From contig JAKOXK010000034.1 of the NCBI GenBank assembly GCA_029781035.1, forward strand, positions 1 through 64,000: a stretch of 64,000 nucleotides of DNA, given 5' to 3'. The notes below the pieces were generated by a model that searched no databases, had not been told where the DNA came from, and saw nothing but the letters and a program-made list of their open reading frames with translations. The stretch is from Armatimonadota bacterium. Its GTDB lineage: Bacteria > Armatimonadota > Fimbriimonadia > Fimbriimonadales > Fimbriimonadaceae. Made by a program: the position numbers and the translations under genes. Below are positions 33,193 to 42,927 of this stretch, piece by piece (position 1 is the first letter of the stretch; every line of letters starts with the position of its first letter).

Positions 33193-34902
33193 ATGCGCAT
33201 GCGGTTTGTCACTCTATTAGCCCTGGCTGGTCTGATGACGTCGGCGGCGAACGCCAGCATCTCGATGACGCCGAACGTCAAGGACGGCGACACGATTTCA
33301 GGCGAGTTCACTTTTACGATCACCGTCCAGTCTGACAGTCTGGTCAACAGCGTCGAGTTCTACGTTGGCAGCGATCTCCGAGACTCAGACGAGAGCACCC
33401 CTTATGAGTTCAAAGTGGACACTCTGAACGAGACACAGGGTGACTTCTCCGTCACGTTCGCCGCCTACAACAAGGGAGGAGAGTCGGTCAAGAAGACGTT
33501 CAAGTTGAAGATCGACAACGGACTGGACAAAGGTGCCGCCTTCCATGTCTCGAAAGGCAACGATGCAATCACGAACAGCCAATGGAGCACAGCCCTCTAC
33601 GAAGCCCGCGTGGCTCTCAAGATCGACGCGAACAATAACGACGCCCGGATCCTGATGGCTCGCGCGAACCTCGGCAAAGGGGTGTTGGACTTGGCTGAGA
33701 AGTATGCCGACGACGCAGTCGCTGCCGCTCCTAACGACGCCAACGCTCTCGGAGTGTTGAGCGTGGTCAACCTGCGCAAAGCGTTCACCGCGGCGAGTGT
33801 AGGCGGTGACAAGGAAGAAGCGGTCAAGCGAATTCAAGGCTCGCTCGTGAAGGCCGCCGCGACAAGGAAAAAAGTGCTCGACATGGCTGTCGACAACTTC
33901 GGCACTGTGACGGACGCGAACAGGCTTGCCTACTGTGACGCTCTGATCGCCGCTGGACGCTATTCCCTGGTCGTCGGCCAGCTCGATACCGTCCTGCGCA
34001 AGGATCTCAAGAACAACGACGTCGCCAACCGTCTGCTTTACGCGGAAATCCGCGGCGGTAGGTTCCGCCAAGCGGCGCAGCTCTTGGAGAACCTCCGTAA
34101 GTTCGGGTCTCAAGACGGATACGGCTATGGGCTCCGAGCCTGCTTCGAGGCCTATCTCGGCGACATGTCCGGAGCGCTCGACGCTGAAAAGGAGGCGATC
34201 CTGGACGATCCGACTGGAATGGGTGTCAAGACCGCACAGGCTTACTTGGCCCTGCGCCGAGCCGACACGAAAACCGCCGGAACGATCCTTTCCGCTCTCA
34301 CCAACGCCGAAGGGCAGAGCCCCGTCGTGAACTACGCGATGTGCGCGCTAGCCTTCATGACCGGTGATTACGAGACGTCGCGCAGCCACTACGAGACGGC
34401 TCTGCTCGCGGAGCCAGCCGACTATGACGTCCTTGTGGAAAAGGGCAACCAGTCGCTCTTCTTCTCGTTGCGCACCGACCTTTCCGGAGACGACGCCGAC
34501 TATCCCAAGCGCCAGAGGGCCCTGTCTCGGGCGTTTTTCGAGGCTGCCCTCGCGGCTCGGCCCGAGTCGTTTGAGGCACTGACCGGCTTGGCCTGTGTGG
34601 CCATGATGGACGGACGCAAAGACGATGCCGTCAAGATGGCCAAGGCGGCCACTGCTGCCGGCCCCGAGTATGCCGCCGCACACTGGGTTTATGCTGCGGC
34701 CCTGTTCGATACAACGACTGGCGCTGATCCGGATACGGCTGCCAAGATCGGTGATGCGGCCAAGGCAGAGGTAAAGAAAGGCGAGTCGCTCGATCCCAAC
34801 TCGCTTCAGGGTCGGCCCTATCCCAACAGCCGCTCTGCTTGGGACTACTTCTACACGCATGGAAGGATTCCCTGCCTGCTCGGCCCGACGACTCAGGGCT
34901 GA
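33193..34902 (+). CDS. Exported TPR protein with N-terminal Ig-like domain
   Basis: A 569-residue protein with a clear signal peptide (RFVTLLALAGLMTSAANA). Residues ~22-120 form an Ig-like beta domain (SMTPNVKDGDTISGEFTFTI, VEFYVGSDLRDSDESTPYEF). The rest is a long series of TPR-type helical repeats (ALYEARVALKIDANNNDARI, VNYAMCALAFMTGDYETSRS). It is probably an envelope scaffold protein. The start could also be ATG 33199; the frame extends upstream without homology. A strong terminator follows. Confidence 0.8.
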   Translation: MRMRFVTLLALAGLMTSAANASISMTPNVKDGDTISGEFTFTITVQSDSLVNSVEFYVGSDLRDSDESTPYEFKVDTLNETQGDFSVTFAAYNKGGESVKKTFKLKIDNGLDKGAAFHVSKGNDAITNSQWSTALYEARVALKIDANNNDARILMARANLGKGVLDLAEKYADDAVAAAPNDANALGVLSVVNLRKAFTAASVGGDKEEAVKRIQGSLVKAAATRKKVLDMAVDNFGTVTDANRLAYCDALIAAGRYSLVVGQLDTVLRKDLKNNDVANRLLYAEIRGGRFRQAAQLLENLRKFGSQDGYGYGLRACFEAYLGDMSGALDAEKEAILDDPTGMGVKTAQAYLALRRADTKTAGTILSALTNAEGQSPVVNYAMCALAFMTGDYETSRSHYETALLAEPADYDVLVEKGNQSLFFSLRTDLSGDDADYPKRQRALSRAFFEAALAARPESFEALTGLACVAMMDGRKDDAVKMAKAATAAGPEYAAAHWVYAAALFDTTTGADPDTAAKIGDAAKAEVKKGESLDPNSLQGRPYPNSRSAWDYFYTHGRIPCLLGPTTQG

Positions 34903-34910
34903 ACCTCACG

Positions 34911-34949
34911 GGCCCTTCGACGGATCCATTCGTCGAGGGGCCTTGTTGT
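34911..34949 (+). terminator. Intrinsic terminator
   Basis: GGCCCTTCGACG and CGTCGAGGGGCC form a 12-bp stem (one G-U pair) with an 8-base loop, followed by TTGTTGT. Confidence 0.8.
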
Positions 34950-34997
34950 GCCTGGGGGCCGTCTCAGCTCTCTGAGGCTGGGGTAACCTGTGCTCGT

Positions 34998-35074
34998 CGG
35001 GGCATGGCGCAGTTTGGTAGCGCGCTTATCTGGGGGGTAAGAGGTCGTGGGTTCAAATCCCGCTGCCCCGACCA
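34998..35074 (+). tRNA. tRNA-Pro(GGG)
   Basis: Acceptor CGGGGCA pairs with TGCCCCG. Anticodon stem CTTAT/GTAAG with loop CTGGGGG gives anticodon GGG. T arm GTGGG-TTCAAAT-CCCGC, A73 and an encoded CCA. TAACCT at 34984-34989 fits as a -10. Confidence 0.96.
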
Positions 35075-35145
35075 GACTCCCTCCTGTACGGTTGTGCACC
35101 CCTGTTCTCCCCGCGAGAACGCTTCAGATCGCCTACAATGAGGCT

Positions 35146-36786
35146 ATGACGACCGCGACACCAGTCCGGGCTCCCAGAGGCACTGCGATCACGTGCAAGG
35201 GTTGGCAACAAGAGGCAGCCTTGCGCATGCTCATGAACAACCTCGACCCCGAGGTTGCGGAAAAACCGGACGAACTGATCGTCTACGGCGGGACCGGCAA
35301 AGCTGCACGGAATTGGGACTGCTTCCACGCCATCGTCAAGTGCCTCCGAGAGTTAGAGAACGACGAGACCCTCTTGGTACAAAGCGGCAAACCCGTCGGC
35401 GTTTTCCGGACGCACGAGATGGCACCACGCGTCCTGATCGCGAACTCTAACCTTGTGGGCAGGTGGTCAGACTGGGAGCACTTCAACGAACTCGAACGAA
35501 AGGGCCTGATGATGTACGGCCAGATGACGGCCGGGTCTTGGATCTACATCGGCTCGCAAGGGATCGTCCAAGGGACCTTTGAAACGTTTGCTTCCTGCGC
35601 TGACCAGCACTTTGGTGGGTCGCTGGAGGGAAAGCTCGTCGTGAGCGGCGGCATGGGTGGGATGGGCGGTGCCCAGCCTCTTGCCGCGACCATGAACGGG
35701 GCGGCGTTTCTGGGAATCGACGTCGACCCCGCCCGCATCGAAAAGCGGTTGAGAACGGGCTATTGTGACAAGATCGCGTGGACACTTGACGAAGCGCTCA
35801 CCCTGTTGGTGGGGCGTCCAAACCTCTCGGTGGGCCTAGTCGGCAACTGCGCAGAAGTTTTGCCGGAACTGGTGCGGAGAGGCGTGGTTCCTGATGTGCT
35901 GACGGATCAGACTTCGGCACACGACCCGCTCAACGGCTACATACCGGCTGGGCTCTCCCTGGTCGAAGCGACCGAGTTGCGGCGAGCCGAGCCGGACGAG
36001 TATGTGCGGCGGGCCAAGGAATCCATGGCCGTTCACGTCGGCGCGATGCTCGATCTGATGAGGATGGGCTCGGTTACCTTCGACTACGGCAACAACATTC
36101 GAGCATTCGCTTTCGAAGCCGGAGAGAAAAACGCCTTTGCTTTCAAGGGCTTTGTCCCGCTGTTCATCAGGCCGCTCTTCTGCGAGGGCAAAGGGCCGTT
36201 CCGGTGGGCTGCGCTCAGTGGGAGTCCTGAGGACATTGCCAAGACAGACCGCGCTGTCCTTGAGCTCTTTCCGCAGAACCCCAAGCTCGCGAGATGGATG
36301 CAGAAGGCCAAGGAGAAGGTCCACTTCCAAGGTTTGCCGGCCCGCATCTGTTGGCTGGGGTACGGCGAGCGGGCCGAAGCTGGACTGCGATTCAATCAAA
36401 TGGTTGAGTCGGGTGAGTTGGAGGCACCGATCGTCATTGGCCGTGATCATTTGGACTGTGGGTCGGTCGCATCGCCGAATCGAGAGACGGAGGGGATGCG
36501 GGACGGCACGGACGCGGTCTCCGACTGGGCGTTCCTTAACGCTATGGTCAACACTGCGGCTGGCGCCAGTTGGGTGAGTGTCCACAATGGAGGCGGGGTC
36601 GGAATCGGGTTCTCGCAGCACGCGGGCATGGTCGTTGTGGCGGATGGAACCCCGGAATCGGCACGACGGTTGGAGCGAGTCTTGACGACCGATCCTGGTA
36701 TGGGAGTCATTCGACACGCGGACGCAGGCTACGAGGACGCCAAGTCGTTTGCCGATAGCAAGGGCATCAAGGTGCCGATGGCATGA
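35146..36786 (+). CDS. hutU: Urocanate hydratase
   Basis: A 546-residue urocanase that converts urocanate to 4-imidazolone-5-propionate using tightly bound NAD+. Conserved blocks are [26 protein letters not shown], the NAD site [36 protein letters not shown] and the active-site region [15 protein letters not shown]. Full family length. TACAAT lies exactly six bases before the ATG and no Shine-Dalgarno is seen, although the frame runs upstream through tRNA-Pro. Two small membrane proteins follow with ATGA overlaps. It is unlinked to the other hut genes. Confidence 0.97.
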   Translation: MTTATPVRAPRGTAITCKGWQQEAALRMLMNNLDPEVAEKPDELIVYGGTGKAARNWDCFHAIVKCLRELENDETLLVQSGKPVGVFRTHEMAPRVLIANSNLVGRWSDWEHFNELERKGLMMYGQMTAGSWIYIGSQGIVQGTFETFASCADQHFGGSLEGKLVVSGGMGGMGGAQPLAATMNGAAFLGIDVDPARIEKRLRTGYCDKIAWTLDEALTLLVGRPNLSVGLVGNCAEVLPELVRRGVVPDVLTDQTSAHDPLNGYIPAGLSLVEATELRRAEPDEYVRRAKESMAVHVGAMLDLMRMGSVTFDYGNNIRAFAFEAGEKNAFAFKGFVPLFIRPLFCEGKGPFRWAALSGSPEDIAKTDRAVLELFPQNPKLARWMQKAKEKVHFQGLPARICWLGYGERAEAGLRFNQMVESGELEAPIVIGRDHLDCGSVASPNRETEGMRDGTDAVSDWAFLNAMVNTAAGASWVSVHNGGGVGIGFSQHAGMVVVADGTPESARRLERVLTTDPGMGVIRHADAGYEDAKSFADSKGIKVPMA

Positions 36787-36953
36787 GGCCGTTCGGCGCC
36801 TATCGGCTCATTCGAGGACTTGTCGCGATCGTTGCGGGGATCGTCGTCATCGCGGCAGGTCCGCATTTTCGTGCTTCGATATGGATCGGAGTGCTCTTGA
36901 TCCTGACGGGAATCGTCCGCGTCGTTTGGGCCGGTCGCCAAAGTCTGCGATGA
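36783..36953 (+). CDS. 56-residue membrane protein
   Basis: A small frame starting inside the hutU stop (ATGA) and ending inside the next start (ATGA). It encodes a basic N-terminus and two hydrophobic segments ([31 protein letters not shown]). The overlaps at both ends make it credible as a real coupled gene. Function unknown. Confidence 0.6.
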   Translation: MRPFGAYRLIRGLVAIVAGIVVIAAGPHFRASIWIGVLLILTGIVRVVWAGRQSLR

Positions 36954-37291
36954 ACCGGGCCGTCGCCGGATGCCTTCCCTATGCCGCACTAGCCTTGGTG
37001 GGGGCCCTGGTCTGGCCGTTCATGGCTGGCTCGATCCTCGCCAAACTGGTGCTTGCCGCATGGGTCGTCGGATTTGGAATGGTCTCGTTGGCCGTGTTCA
37101 GACAGACGATCGAGTCTCGTGATGCGTACGACCTCAAGCGGTTGAGGCGCCTCCACGAGCGAGAGGAAATGAGGAGAGCCGACGTACCCGCCGTCTCGCG
37201 CGACGCTCGCGAAGTTGTGTGCCCGCGGTGCGGTGGCGCATCGGACGTGCGTCGGGCAACCTGCTCGCACTGCGGGTCGAATCTCCCGTGA
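36950..37291 (+). CDS. Small membrane protein with C-terminal zinc ribbon
   Basis: A 113-residue protein: two N-terminal membrane helices (YAALALVGALVWPFMAG, LAAWVVGFGMVSLAVF), a charged helical linker (KRLRRLHEREEMRRA) and a rubredoxin-like ribbon VCPRCGG...CSHCGSN with four Cys. Ribbons of this type are common in small bacterial membrane proteins and do not define a function. The ATG is coupled to the upstream 56-residue gene. Confidence 0.68.
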   Translation: MNRAVAGCLPYAALALVGALVWPFMAGSILAKLVLAAWVVGFGMVSLAVFRQTIESRDAYDLKRLRRLHEREEMRRADVPAVSRDAREVVCPRCGGASDVRRATCSHCGSNLP

Positions 37292-37332
37292 ACTGGGAAC
37301 CTCCGACGCTTCTTGGCGTATAAACACGAACG

Positions 37333-38358
37333 ATGCCAGCCGTCCTCGCGTTAGCCGCACTGATCGCCCAGACCTCGAGTGATTTCGTCTCCATCACGCC
37401 AGAGGCGATCCTGGCCCACCTGAAGTACCTAGCGAGCGACGAACTCGAGGGCCGCGCGACTCCGTCGGCCGGTTTGGACAAAGCCGCTGGCTATATCGCG
37501 GCGCAGTTCAAAAAGGCCGGTCTGATTCCTCCCTCCGAAGCCCCTGGATTTGACAAATCAGCAACAGGGATAGACGGTTACTTCCAGTCGTCGGAGTTCG
37601 AGAATCGGAGGACGAAGCAGACAGGTACGGTTCGAAACGTGATCGGCGTTGTCCCTGGGACTGATGAGAAACTGAAGAACAGCTATGTCCTGATCACGGC
37701 GCACTATGACCATCTCGGCAAACGCGAAGGTGAGGGTGACACGATCTATAACGGGGCGAACGACGACGGGAGCGGTGTCGTGGGTGTCATCGAGTGCGCA
37801 CGAGCCTTGATGGGCAAAAAGCCTAAGCGGTCGATTGTTTTTATGTGCTTTTGGGGAGAGGAACTGGGTATGAGGGGATCTTCGTACTATGTCCACCATC
37901 CGGTGTTTTCCCTCAAAGACACAGATGTCGACCTGAATATCGAGCAGATCGGAAGGACGGACGACAGCGAGGGGCCGAGGGTGTCGGAGTACAACGTGAC
38001 TGGTTTCGATCTTGACGATCTAGCAGGAACATTGTCAACGGCCTCCAAACCTTTTGGTGTGAAAGTGACTATGCACCCGAAGCTCAGTACTCCGTACTTC
38101 TATGCGAGCGACAACATCTCGTTCGCTTCGGCGGGTGTGCCTGCGAACACCGTGAGTACGTCCTACGAGTTCCCCGACTATCACGGCGTCGGAGACGAGT
38201 GGCAGAAGATCGACGCGAAGAACATGGCCCTCATCGTCCGATCGCTCTGCTCCGGGCTATGGTCGCTAGCAAATGCTGACCAACCGGTGCGTTGGAACGA
38301 GGATAATGAGAACGCCAAACAGTTTGTCGAGAAGTGGAAGGCCATGCGAGGCGGCTAG
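37333..38358 (+). CDS. Exported M28-family metallopeptidase
   Basis: A 341-residue zinc aminopeptidase-type enzyme with a short hydrophobic leader (PAVLALAALIA). Zinc and catalytic motifs are in order: AHYDHLG (His), YNGANDDGSG (bridging Asp), WGEELG (general-base Glu and ligand Glu), LNIEQIGR and FPDYHGVGDE (last His). HLKYLASDELEGRATPS is the common family start. It removes N-terminal amino acids or small groups from peptides. TATAAA lies eight bases before the ATG. Confidence 0.92.
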   Translation: MPAVLALAALIAQTSSDFVSITPEAILAHLKYLASDELEGRATPSAGLDKAAGYIAAQFKKAGLIPPSEAPGFDKSATGIDGYFQSSEFENRRTKQTGTVRNVIGVVPGTDEKLKNSYVLITAHYDHLGKREGEGDTIYNGANDDGSGVVGVIECARALMGKKPKRSIVFMCFWGEELGMRGSSYYVHHPVFSLKDTDVDLNIEQIGRTDDSEGPRVSEYNVTGFDLDDLAGTLSTASKPFGVKVTMHPKLSTPYFYASDNISFASAGVPANTVSTSYEFPDYHGVGDEWQKIDAKNMALIVRSLCSGLWSLANADQPVRWNEDNENAKQFVEKWKAMRGG

Positions 38359-38639
38359 GTGCGGTGCAGGCGGTGCGGGCGAATCGGAAGAGCCCGAATT
38401 CGCTCACTTCGCTTTTCCGAAGCACCGCTGCCCGTCTCTCTCAACGTCTGCCTCGCCCCCACTGTTTCGGCCGCCAGGTACGACAAACGCGACGACCGCG
38501 GGTCTACGACGAAGGAAGGCTTGCCAGAGCCCGCGGGAAGCAGGTAGAGCCGACAGTCTTGAGCACGAGCGAGCAACCCAAGTCGTCCGTGAAATCCATC
38601 CTATCGCGACGTTACCGCGATCTCGTCGACCATGGCCGC
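38359..38639. other. Intergenic region between convergent peptidase and ftcD genes
   Basis: 281 bases without a recognisable gene. GCGGTGC and GCACCGC can pair across a ~50-base loop that contains an inner CGGAA/TTCCG stem, perhaps ending the peptidase transcript. A 73-codon minus-strand frame (start near 38576) has no family resemblance. Confidence 0.4.
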
Positions 38640-40325
38640 TTACATCTTCTCGGAGACAATCGACAAGATTTCGGCCTCCAGTTCTTGCGCCAGGGCCTTG
38701 ATCTCGTCTGCTTCGGCCAAGGCCTTTTCGACAAACATCTTGTCCTTGAGTCCGCTGCAGTTGATGGCCACATTCATGCCCGCACCCAAGACGGCTGAAC
38801 GGCACGCGAGCGCTCCAACACCCGCGTCAGACGCCGAGTTCGGATTTCCTGTCTCAGCCATGGCTTTGACCACACCCATCGCTTCAAGGGACACCCGCAT
38901 GACCTGAAGCGGCACCTCGATGGCCCCCTTGGTCGCCGCCTGGATCGCCGCAGAGCGGGCTGCCTTCTCTTCGTCGGTGCCCTTCGGCATGCCAAAGGCG
39001 GCCATGAGGCCGTTGAAGGCGTCGGTGTCCTCGTCGATCAACGCCAGGAGCCGGTCATGCAGCGCCTTGCCTCTGTCCGCCCAGTCGCTGAACTCCTTCC
39101 AGCGCTCGTCCCAGCCTCGCTTATGGGAAGACAGGTTCGCGACCATCGTCGCGAGCGCGGCCCCCATCGCTCCCATCGTCGCCGAGATCGATCCTACGCC
39201 TGATGCTGCCGACTCGCTCGCCGTCTCTTCAACGAACTCCGTCACAGACATGTCCACCAACCTCTTGGTGGAGGAGTCGCACATCGCGTACTCGATGACC
39301 TTTTGCTGTGGGTCGAACCGGCCGAACTCGTCCAAACCCATTGACTTGACCGCGATCTTGATCAACTCGCTGTCGGCGACTCCACTGGACCTCTGCTGCT
39401 TATGCAGGAAATATCGGCCTGCGTCGATCAGGGACGCAAGAGGGATGAGCCCGACCAACTCCGAGCCCGTCACCCTCATGCCTCGCGCTTGCGCAGAATC
39501 GCAGCAAGCATCGAAAGCCACATGAACCGGCGTCTCATTGATGTTCGTCAGGTTCATCGATACCTGGGCCACGCCGTATTCCTCGATGAACCAACCGATC
39601 GCCTTCACGCTTCTCAGGGCTCCCGGTTCGTAGACCGGCTCGCCGCTTTTGTCCCGGAGTACTTCTCCGGTGAGAGTGCCGCCTACGCGCTTGACCCGGC
39701 CCCGCTCTCGGACGTCGAAGGCGACCGCATTGGCCCGTCGCGTGGATGTCGTGTTCAGGTTGACGTTGTACGCCACCAAGATGTCTCGCGCGCCGCATGC
39801 CGTCGCTCCACTCTTAGCGTTGAACGTCGTAGGTCCGAAGTCAGGCTTCCAATCGGGCCGAGACAGTTTCTCCTCCAGGCCCTCGTACTCTCCGGCCCGA
39901 ATATCAGCGAGGTTCTTTCGGTACTCCTGGGACGATGCGTGCTCGTAGAGGTAGACGGTCAGACCGGTCTCCTGCCCCAACCGTTTGGCGAGGATTCGTG
40001 CCCAGTCAACGGTTTCGGCCATGGTGATCCCACGGATCGGAACCAAAGGGCAAACATCGAGGGCACCGAAGCGCGGGTGTTCGCCGTGATGGCGCCTCAT
40101 ATCGATCAGGTCGGATCCGACCTGAGCAGCGCGTACTGCGGCTTCGACGACCGCTTCGGGTTCACCGATAAATGTGTAAACCGTCCGGTTAGTCGCTTTG
40201 CCGGGGTCTACGTCCAGCAACCGGACACCATCCACCGATTCGACCGCCGCAGCGATGGCACGGATGACGGTCTGATCCCGACCCTCGGAAAAGTTGGGGA
40301 CGCATTCGATGATCGGTGTCGGCAC
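38640..40325 (-). CDS. ftcD: Bifunctional glutamate formiminotransferase / formiminotetrahydrofolate cyclodeaminase
   Basis: A 561-residue fusion. Residues ~1-330 are the formiminotransferase (IIECVPNFSEGRD, ATNRTVYTFIGEPE, RHHGEHPRFGALDVCPLVP with the catalytic-type His). Residues ~355-561 are the cyclodeaminase (VTEFVEETASESAASGVGSI, LLALIDEDTDAFNGLMAAFG). Together they move the formimino group from formiminoglutamate to tetrahydrofolate and release ammonia, giving glutamate and methenyl-THF. This replaces hutG or hutF-type endings, none of which is present. GTG start with TAGAAC exactly six bases upstream. It is divergent from hutI. Confidence 0.96.
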   Translation of the reverse strand: MPTPIIECVPNFSEGRDQTVIRAIAAAVESVDGVRLLDVDPGKATNRTVYTFIGEPEAVVEAAVRAAQVGSDLIDMRRHHGEHPRFGALDVCPLVPIRGITMAETVDWARILAKRLGQETGLTVYLYEHASSQEYRKNLADIRAGEYEGLEEKLSRPDWKPDFGPTTFNAKSGATACGARDILVAYNVNLNTTSTRRANAVAFDVRERGRVKRVGGTLTGEVLRDKSGEPVYEPGALRSVKAIGWFIEEYGVAQVSMNLTNINETPVHVAFDACCDSAQARGMRVTGSELVGLIPLASLIDAGRYFLHKQQRSSGVADSELIKIAVKSMGLDEFGRFDPQQKVIEYAMCDSSTKRLVDMSVTEFVEETASESAASGVGSISATMGAMGAALATMVANLSSHKRGWDERWKEFSDWADRGKALHDRLLALIDEDTDAFNGLMAAFGMPKGTDEEKAARSAAIQAATKGAIEVPLQVMRVSLEAMGVVKAMAETGNPNSASDAGVGALACRSAVLGAGMNVAINCSGLKDKMFVEKALAEADEIKALAQELEAEILSIVSEKM

Positions 40326-40421
40326 GCTCTGGTTCTACCCGCTGACCAGGTGAGGATGTGCCCAATAGGACGTATATGTGGAACGGGATCGGGTAGTCCC
40401 GTTGCCGGGTAAAAGCGTAAC

Positions 40422-41657
40422 GTGAGGACAGCCCTCGTCAATATCGGCCAACTGGTCTCTGCCAGCGAAGAGACTCCGCCTCGGATCCATGTGATTGAGA
40501 ACGCGACGCTCATCGTCGAGAACGGAGAGATTATTGCAGCCGGTGACGGGAACCACACGGTTGCGGAGCCCGATGTGACTGTCGACGTGGACGGCGCTGT
40601 CGTTCTGCCTGGGTTTATTGACGCCCACACCCACATGGTCTTTGCCGGTAACCGTGCCCATGAGCTTGAAGACAGGGCGAAGGGGAAGAGCTTCCAGCAG
40701 ATCACTGCTGCTGGTGGAGGCATCATGAGCACCGTCAGCCAGACCCGGGCCGCCGACGAGAGAGCCCTGTTGGAGGAGTCACTACACCATTTGTCGTGGT
40801 GTGTCCGATCCGGGACTACGACCATCGAGGTCAAGTCGGGATACGGGCTCGACCTCGAAACCGAACTCAAAATGCTGCTTACAATCCATCGCGTGGCTCA
40901 GACTTTGGGCGGCAGCACGGGACATCCGAACACTCAGCGCGTCTTCGCCACCTTCCTTGGCCTTCATGCTGTTGGTCCCGAGTTCGACGGCGATCACACG
41001 GCGTACATCCACCACATGATCGGCGAAGTCCTGCCACTCGTCCATAACACTGATCTTTGCTCGTACGTCGACGCCTTCATCGAGCCCGGCTACTTCAGCG
41101 CCGAGGACGCTCACCGACTGGCAGCAGAAGCCAAAGTGTACGGCCTGGGAGTCAGACTCCACGTCGATCAGTTCTCAGACAGCGGTGGGGCGTCCTTGGC
41201 GGCCGAGGTGGGCGCAGCCACGGCAGACCACCTCGAGCACACGTCGGCCGAGGGAATCGCTGCACTTGCCAAGGGCACGACCATTCCGGTCCTGCTGCCC
41301 GGTTCGGTCCTTGGCCTTGGACTCACCCAGTATGCTGATGCGAGAGCCATGCTGGACGCTGGCCTGCCTGTCGTCCTCGCTACAGACTTCAATCCCGGTT
41401 CTTCACCGACCCCGAGCATTCCCTTCGTCATGGCTCTCGCCAACCGCATGATGCACATGACTCCTGACGAATGCCTCGCGGCGGTCACAGTCAACGCGGC
41501 GAGGAGCCTGGGGTTGAGCGACAGGGGGCGACTAGCGCCTGGACAAATAGCTGACTTCAGCGTCTGGCCCATCAAGGACTGGCGTGAGGCTGTCTGTTGG
41601 TTTGACGGACCCCTGCCTACCAGCGTCTGGATGAGTGGCAAGAAGATCGCTGGCTAG
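40422..41657 (+). CDS. hutI: Imidazolonepropionase
   Basis: A 411-residue amidohydrolase that opens imidazolone propionate to N-formimino-L-glutamate. Metal and substrate motifs are GFIDAHTHMVFAGNR (HxH), TTIEVKSGYGLDLETELKML, LHVDQFSDSGG, ADHLEHTSAEGI and ATDFNPGSSPTPSIPFVM (metal Asp). Full family length. The GTG start has TAAAAG exactly six bases upstream. The 96-base gap to ftcD holds both divergent promoters, so the two pathway steps may be controlled together. Confidence 0.97.
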   Translation: MRTALVNIGQLVSASEETPPRIHVIENATLIVENGEIIAAGDGNHTVAEPDVTVDVDGAVVLPGFIDAHTHMVFAGNRAHELEDRAKGKSFQQITAAGGGIMSTVSQTRAADERALLEESLHHLSWCVRSGTTTIEVKSGYGLDLETELKMLLTIHRVAQTLGGSTGHPNTQRVFATFLGLHAVGPEFDGDHTAYIHHMIGEVLPLVHNTDLCSYVDAFIEPGYFSAEDAHRLAAEAKVYGLGVRLHVDQFSDSGGASLAAEVGAATADHLEHTSAEGIAALAKGTTIPVLLPGSVLGLGLTQYADARAMLDAGLPVVLATDFNPGSSPTPSIPFVMALANRMMHMTPDECLAAVTVNAARSLGLSDRGRLAPGQIADFSVWPIKDWREAVCWFDGPLPTSVWMSGKKIAG

Positions 41658-42856
41658 CGGCGAACATAGAGAACGTGCATACGGCACATTTCCTCGTTCA
41701 AGTGCGGGCCACCCTTGATCGGCGTGGGACTGGTGCCCTCAGTTTGACCCATGTGAACCTCGTTGTCATACTCGAACTCTGCCCGTAGCTTGGCACCGTT
41801 AGGGAAGGGGACAGGCTCTGAGAACAGGTAAGACCCGCCCCAATAGGGCTGCCACAAGCGTGTTTTGAACAGGAGCTTGTCGCCGGCCCACAGCTTGATC
41901 GAAGAGCAGAAGAATCGCGCTTCGGGATACACGGCCAACACTTCGCAGTGGGGCGGCAACTCGCCCTCGGGAGCCAATGACAGGCTCCCAGGCGCAGGGA
42001 TGTGGAAGTCTTCCTTTTGGAGGGTCGTCCATTGGGGTTCTGTGTCCGAGTTGTTTTCGGAGAAGTAGAGGGCGACCTCGATGCCCCCGCTGAGCGCCCG
42101 GCCCCTGGGAAGGCACTGCACCTGGGCTACCAACAAGTCTCCGTCCAGCTTCATCGAGACTCCGTGAGGGAGCTTCCAGGCTGAGTAACCAGGTGCCCAG
42201 GTTCCGACATACTTGGCTGCCTCTTGATTGAGACTGCCCGCAGTGTCCCAACCGTCCAACTCCCGTCGCGTCCCCTTGAGCCCGAGACGACCTATCGCCA
42301 GCACGACTTGCCGAACAGACTGGGGCTCGTCAGGGCGAACATCGAATGCCCTAAGTTGCCGCCCCTTGAAGCCGCTCAGCGGGAGCACCAACGCCCGCCA
42401 GTAAGGGTTCCCTTCTTCAGGGATCGTGACCGGCCAACGCGGCCTCAACACTGCATCGGGCCTGCCCATCCGCCAAGTCTTCTCGCCTCTGACGTTGGCA
42501 GGCTTTGAAGGCTCGCCTTCTGGTGACCCTGCCGCGACCCAGCGTTGCAGGGTCACTCCTTGCTCGTCGGTGATGGGTCCTCCTGCCTCGCAAAAGTCGC
42601 CAAAGTCCGAGGTCGCATAGCAGGGCGGCATCGCACGCGTCAGCATCATCCGCTCGATGAGTTCAGCCCGCTTGTGTACCTGAGCGAAGGTTGTCAAAGG
42701 AAAAGGAGCACTGCCGCCGCTTACGTGGCAAGACAGGCATTTCGAATCGATCAAGGGCTTGATGTCCTTGCTGAAAGTGGGCGTGGCCGGCTTCGGAGTC
42801 AGCTGGGCACCTAGAATCAACAGGCTGCCGCAGAGAATGGGAAGAAGGGGCTTCAC
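41654..42856 (-). CDS. Exported c-type cytochrome fused to a degenerate Cu-monooxygenase-like domain
   Basis: A 400-residue exported protein. After a signal peptide comes a planctomycete-type cytochrome c domain with one heme site (DSKCLSCHVSG) and a possible Met ligand in RAMPPCYAT. Residues ~150-400 align, from memory of the family, with the ascorbate-dependent type II copper monooxygenase-like domain (ALYFSEN, AEFEYDNEVHMGQ, NEEMCRMHVLY). The His pair of the CuM site, HYH in relatives before the PxG turn, reads QCL here, so copper chemistry is probably lost. GTG start with GGGGGAG three bases upstream. Divergent from a redoxin gene. Confidence 0.75.
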   Translation of the reverse strand: MKPLLPILCGSLLILGAQLTPKPATPTFSKDIKPLIDSKCLSCHVSGGSAPFPLTTFAQVHKRAELIERMMLTRAMPPCYATSDFGDFCEAGGPITDEQGVTLQRWVAAGSPEGEPSKPANVRGEKTWRMGRPDAVLRPRWPVTIPEEGNPYWRALVLPLSGFKGRQLRAFDVRPDEPQSVRQVVLAIGRLGLKGTRRELDGWDTAGSLNQEAAKYVGTWAPGYSAWKLPHGVSMKLDGDLLVAQVQCLPRGRALSGGIEVALYFSENNSDTEPQWTTLQKEDFHIPAPGSLSLAPEGELPPHCEVLAVYPEARFFCSSIKLWAGDKLLFKTRLWQPYWGGSYLFSEPVPFPNGAKLRAEFEYDNEVHMGQTEGTSPTPIKGGPHLNEEMCRMHVLYVRR

Positions 42857-42927
42857 TGACTCCCCCAGAGTTTAGCGCAGAAGGGGCTGGGAACGATTTG
42901 GCCCTGAGAGGCGTCATACTCCCCGTC

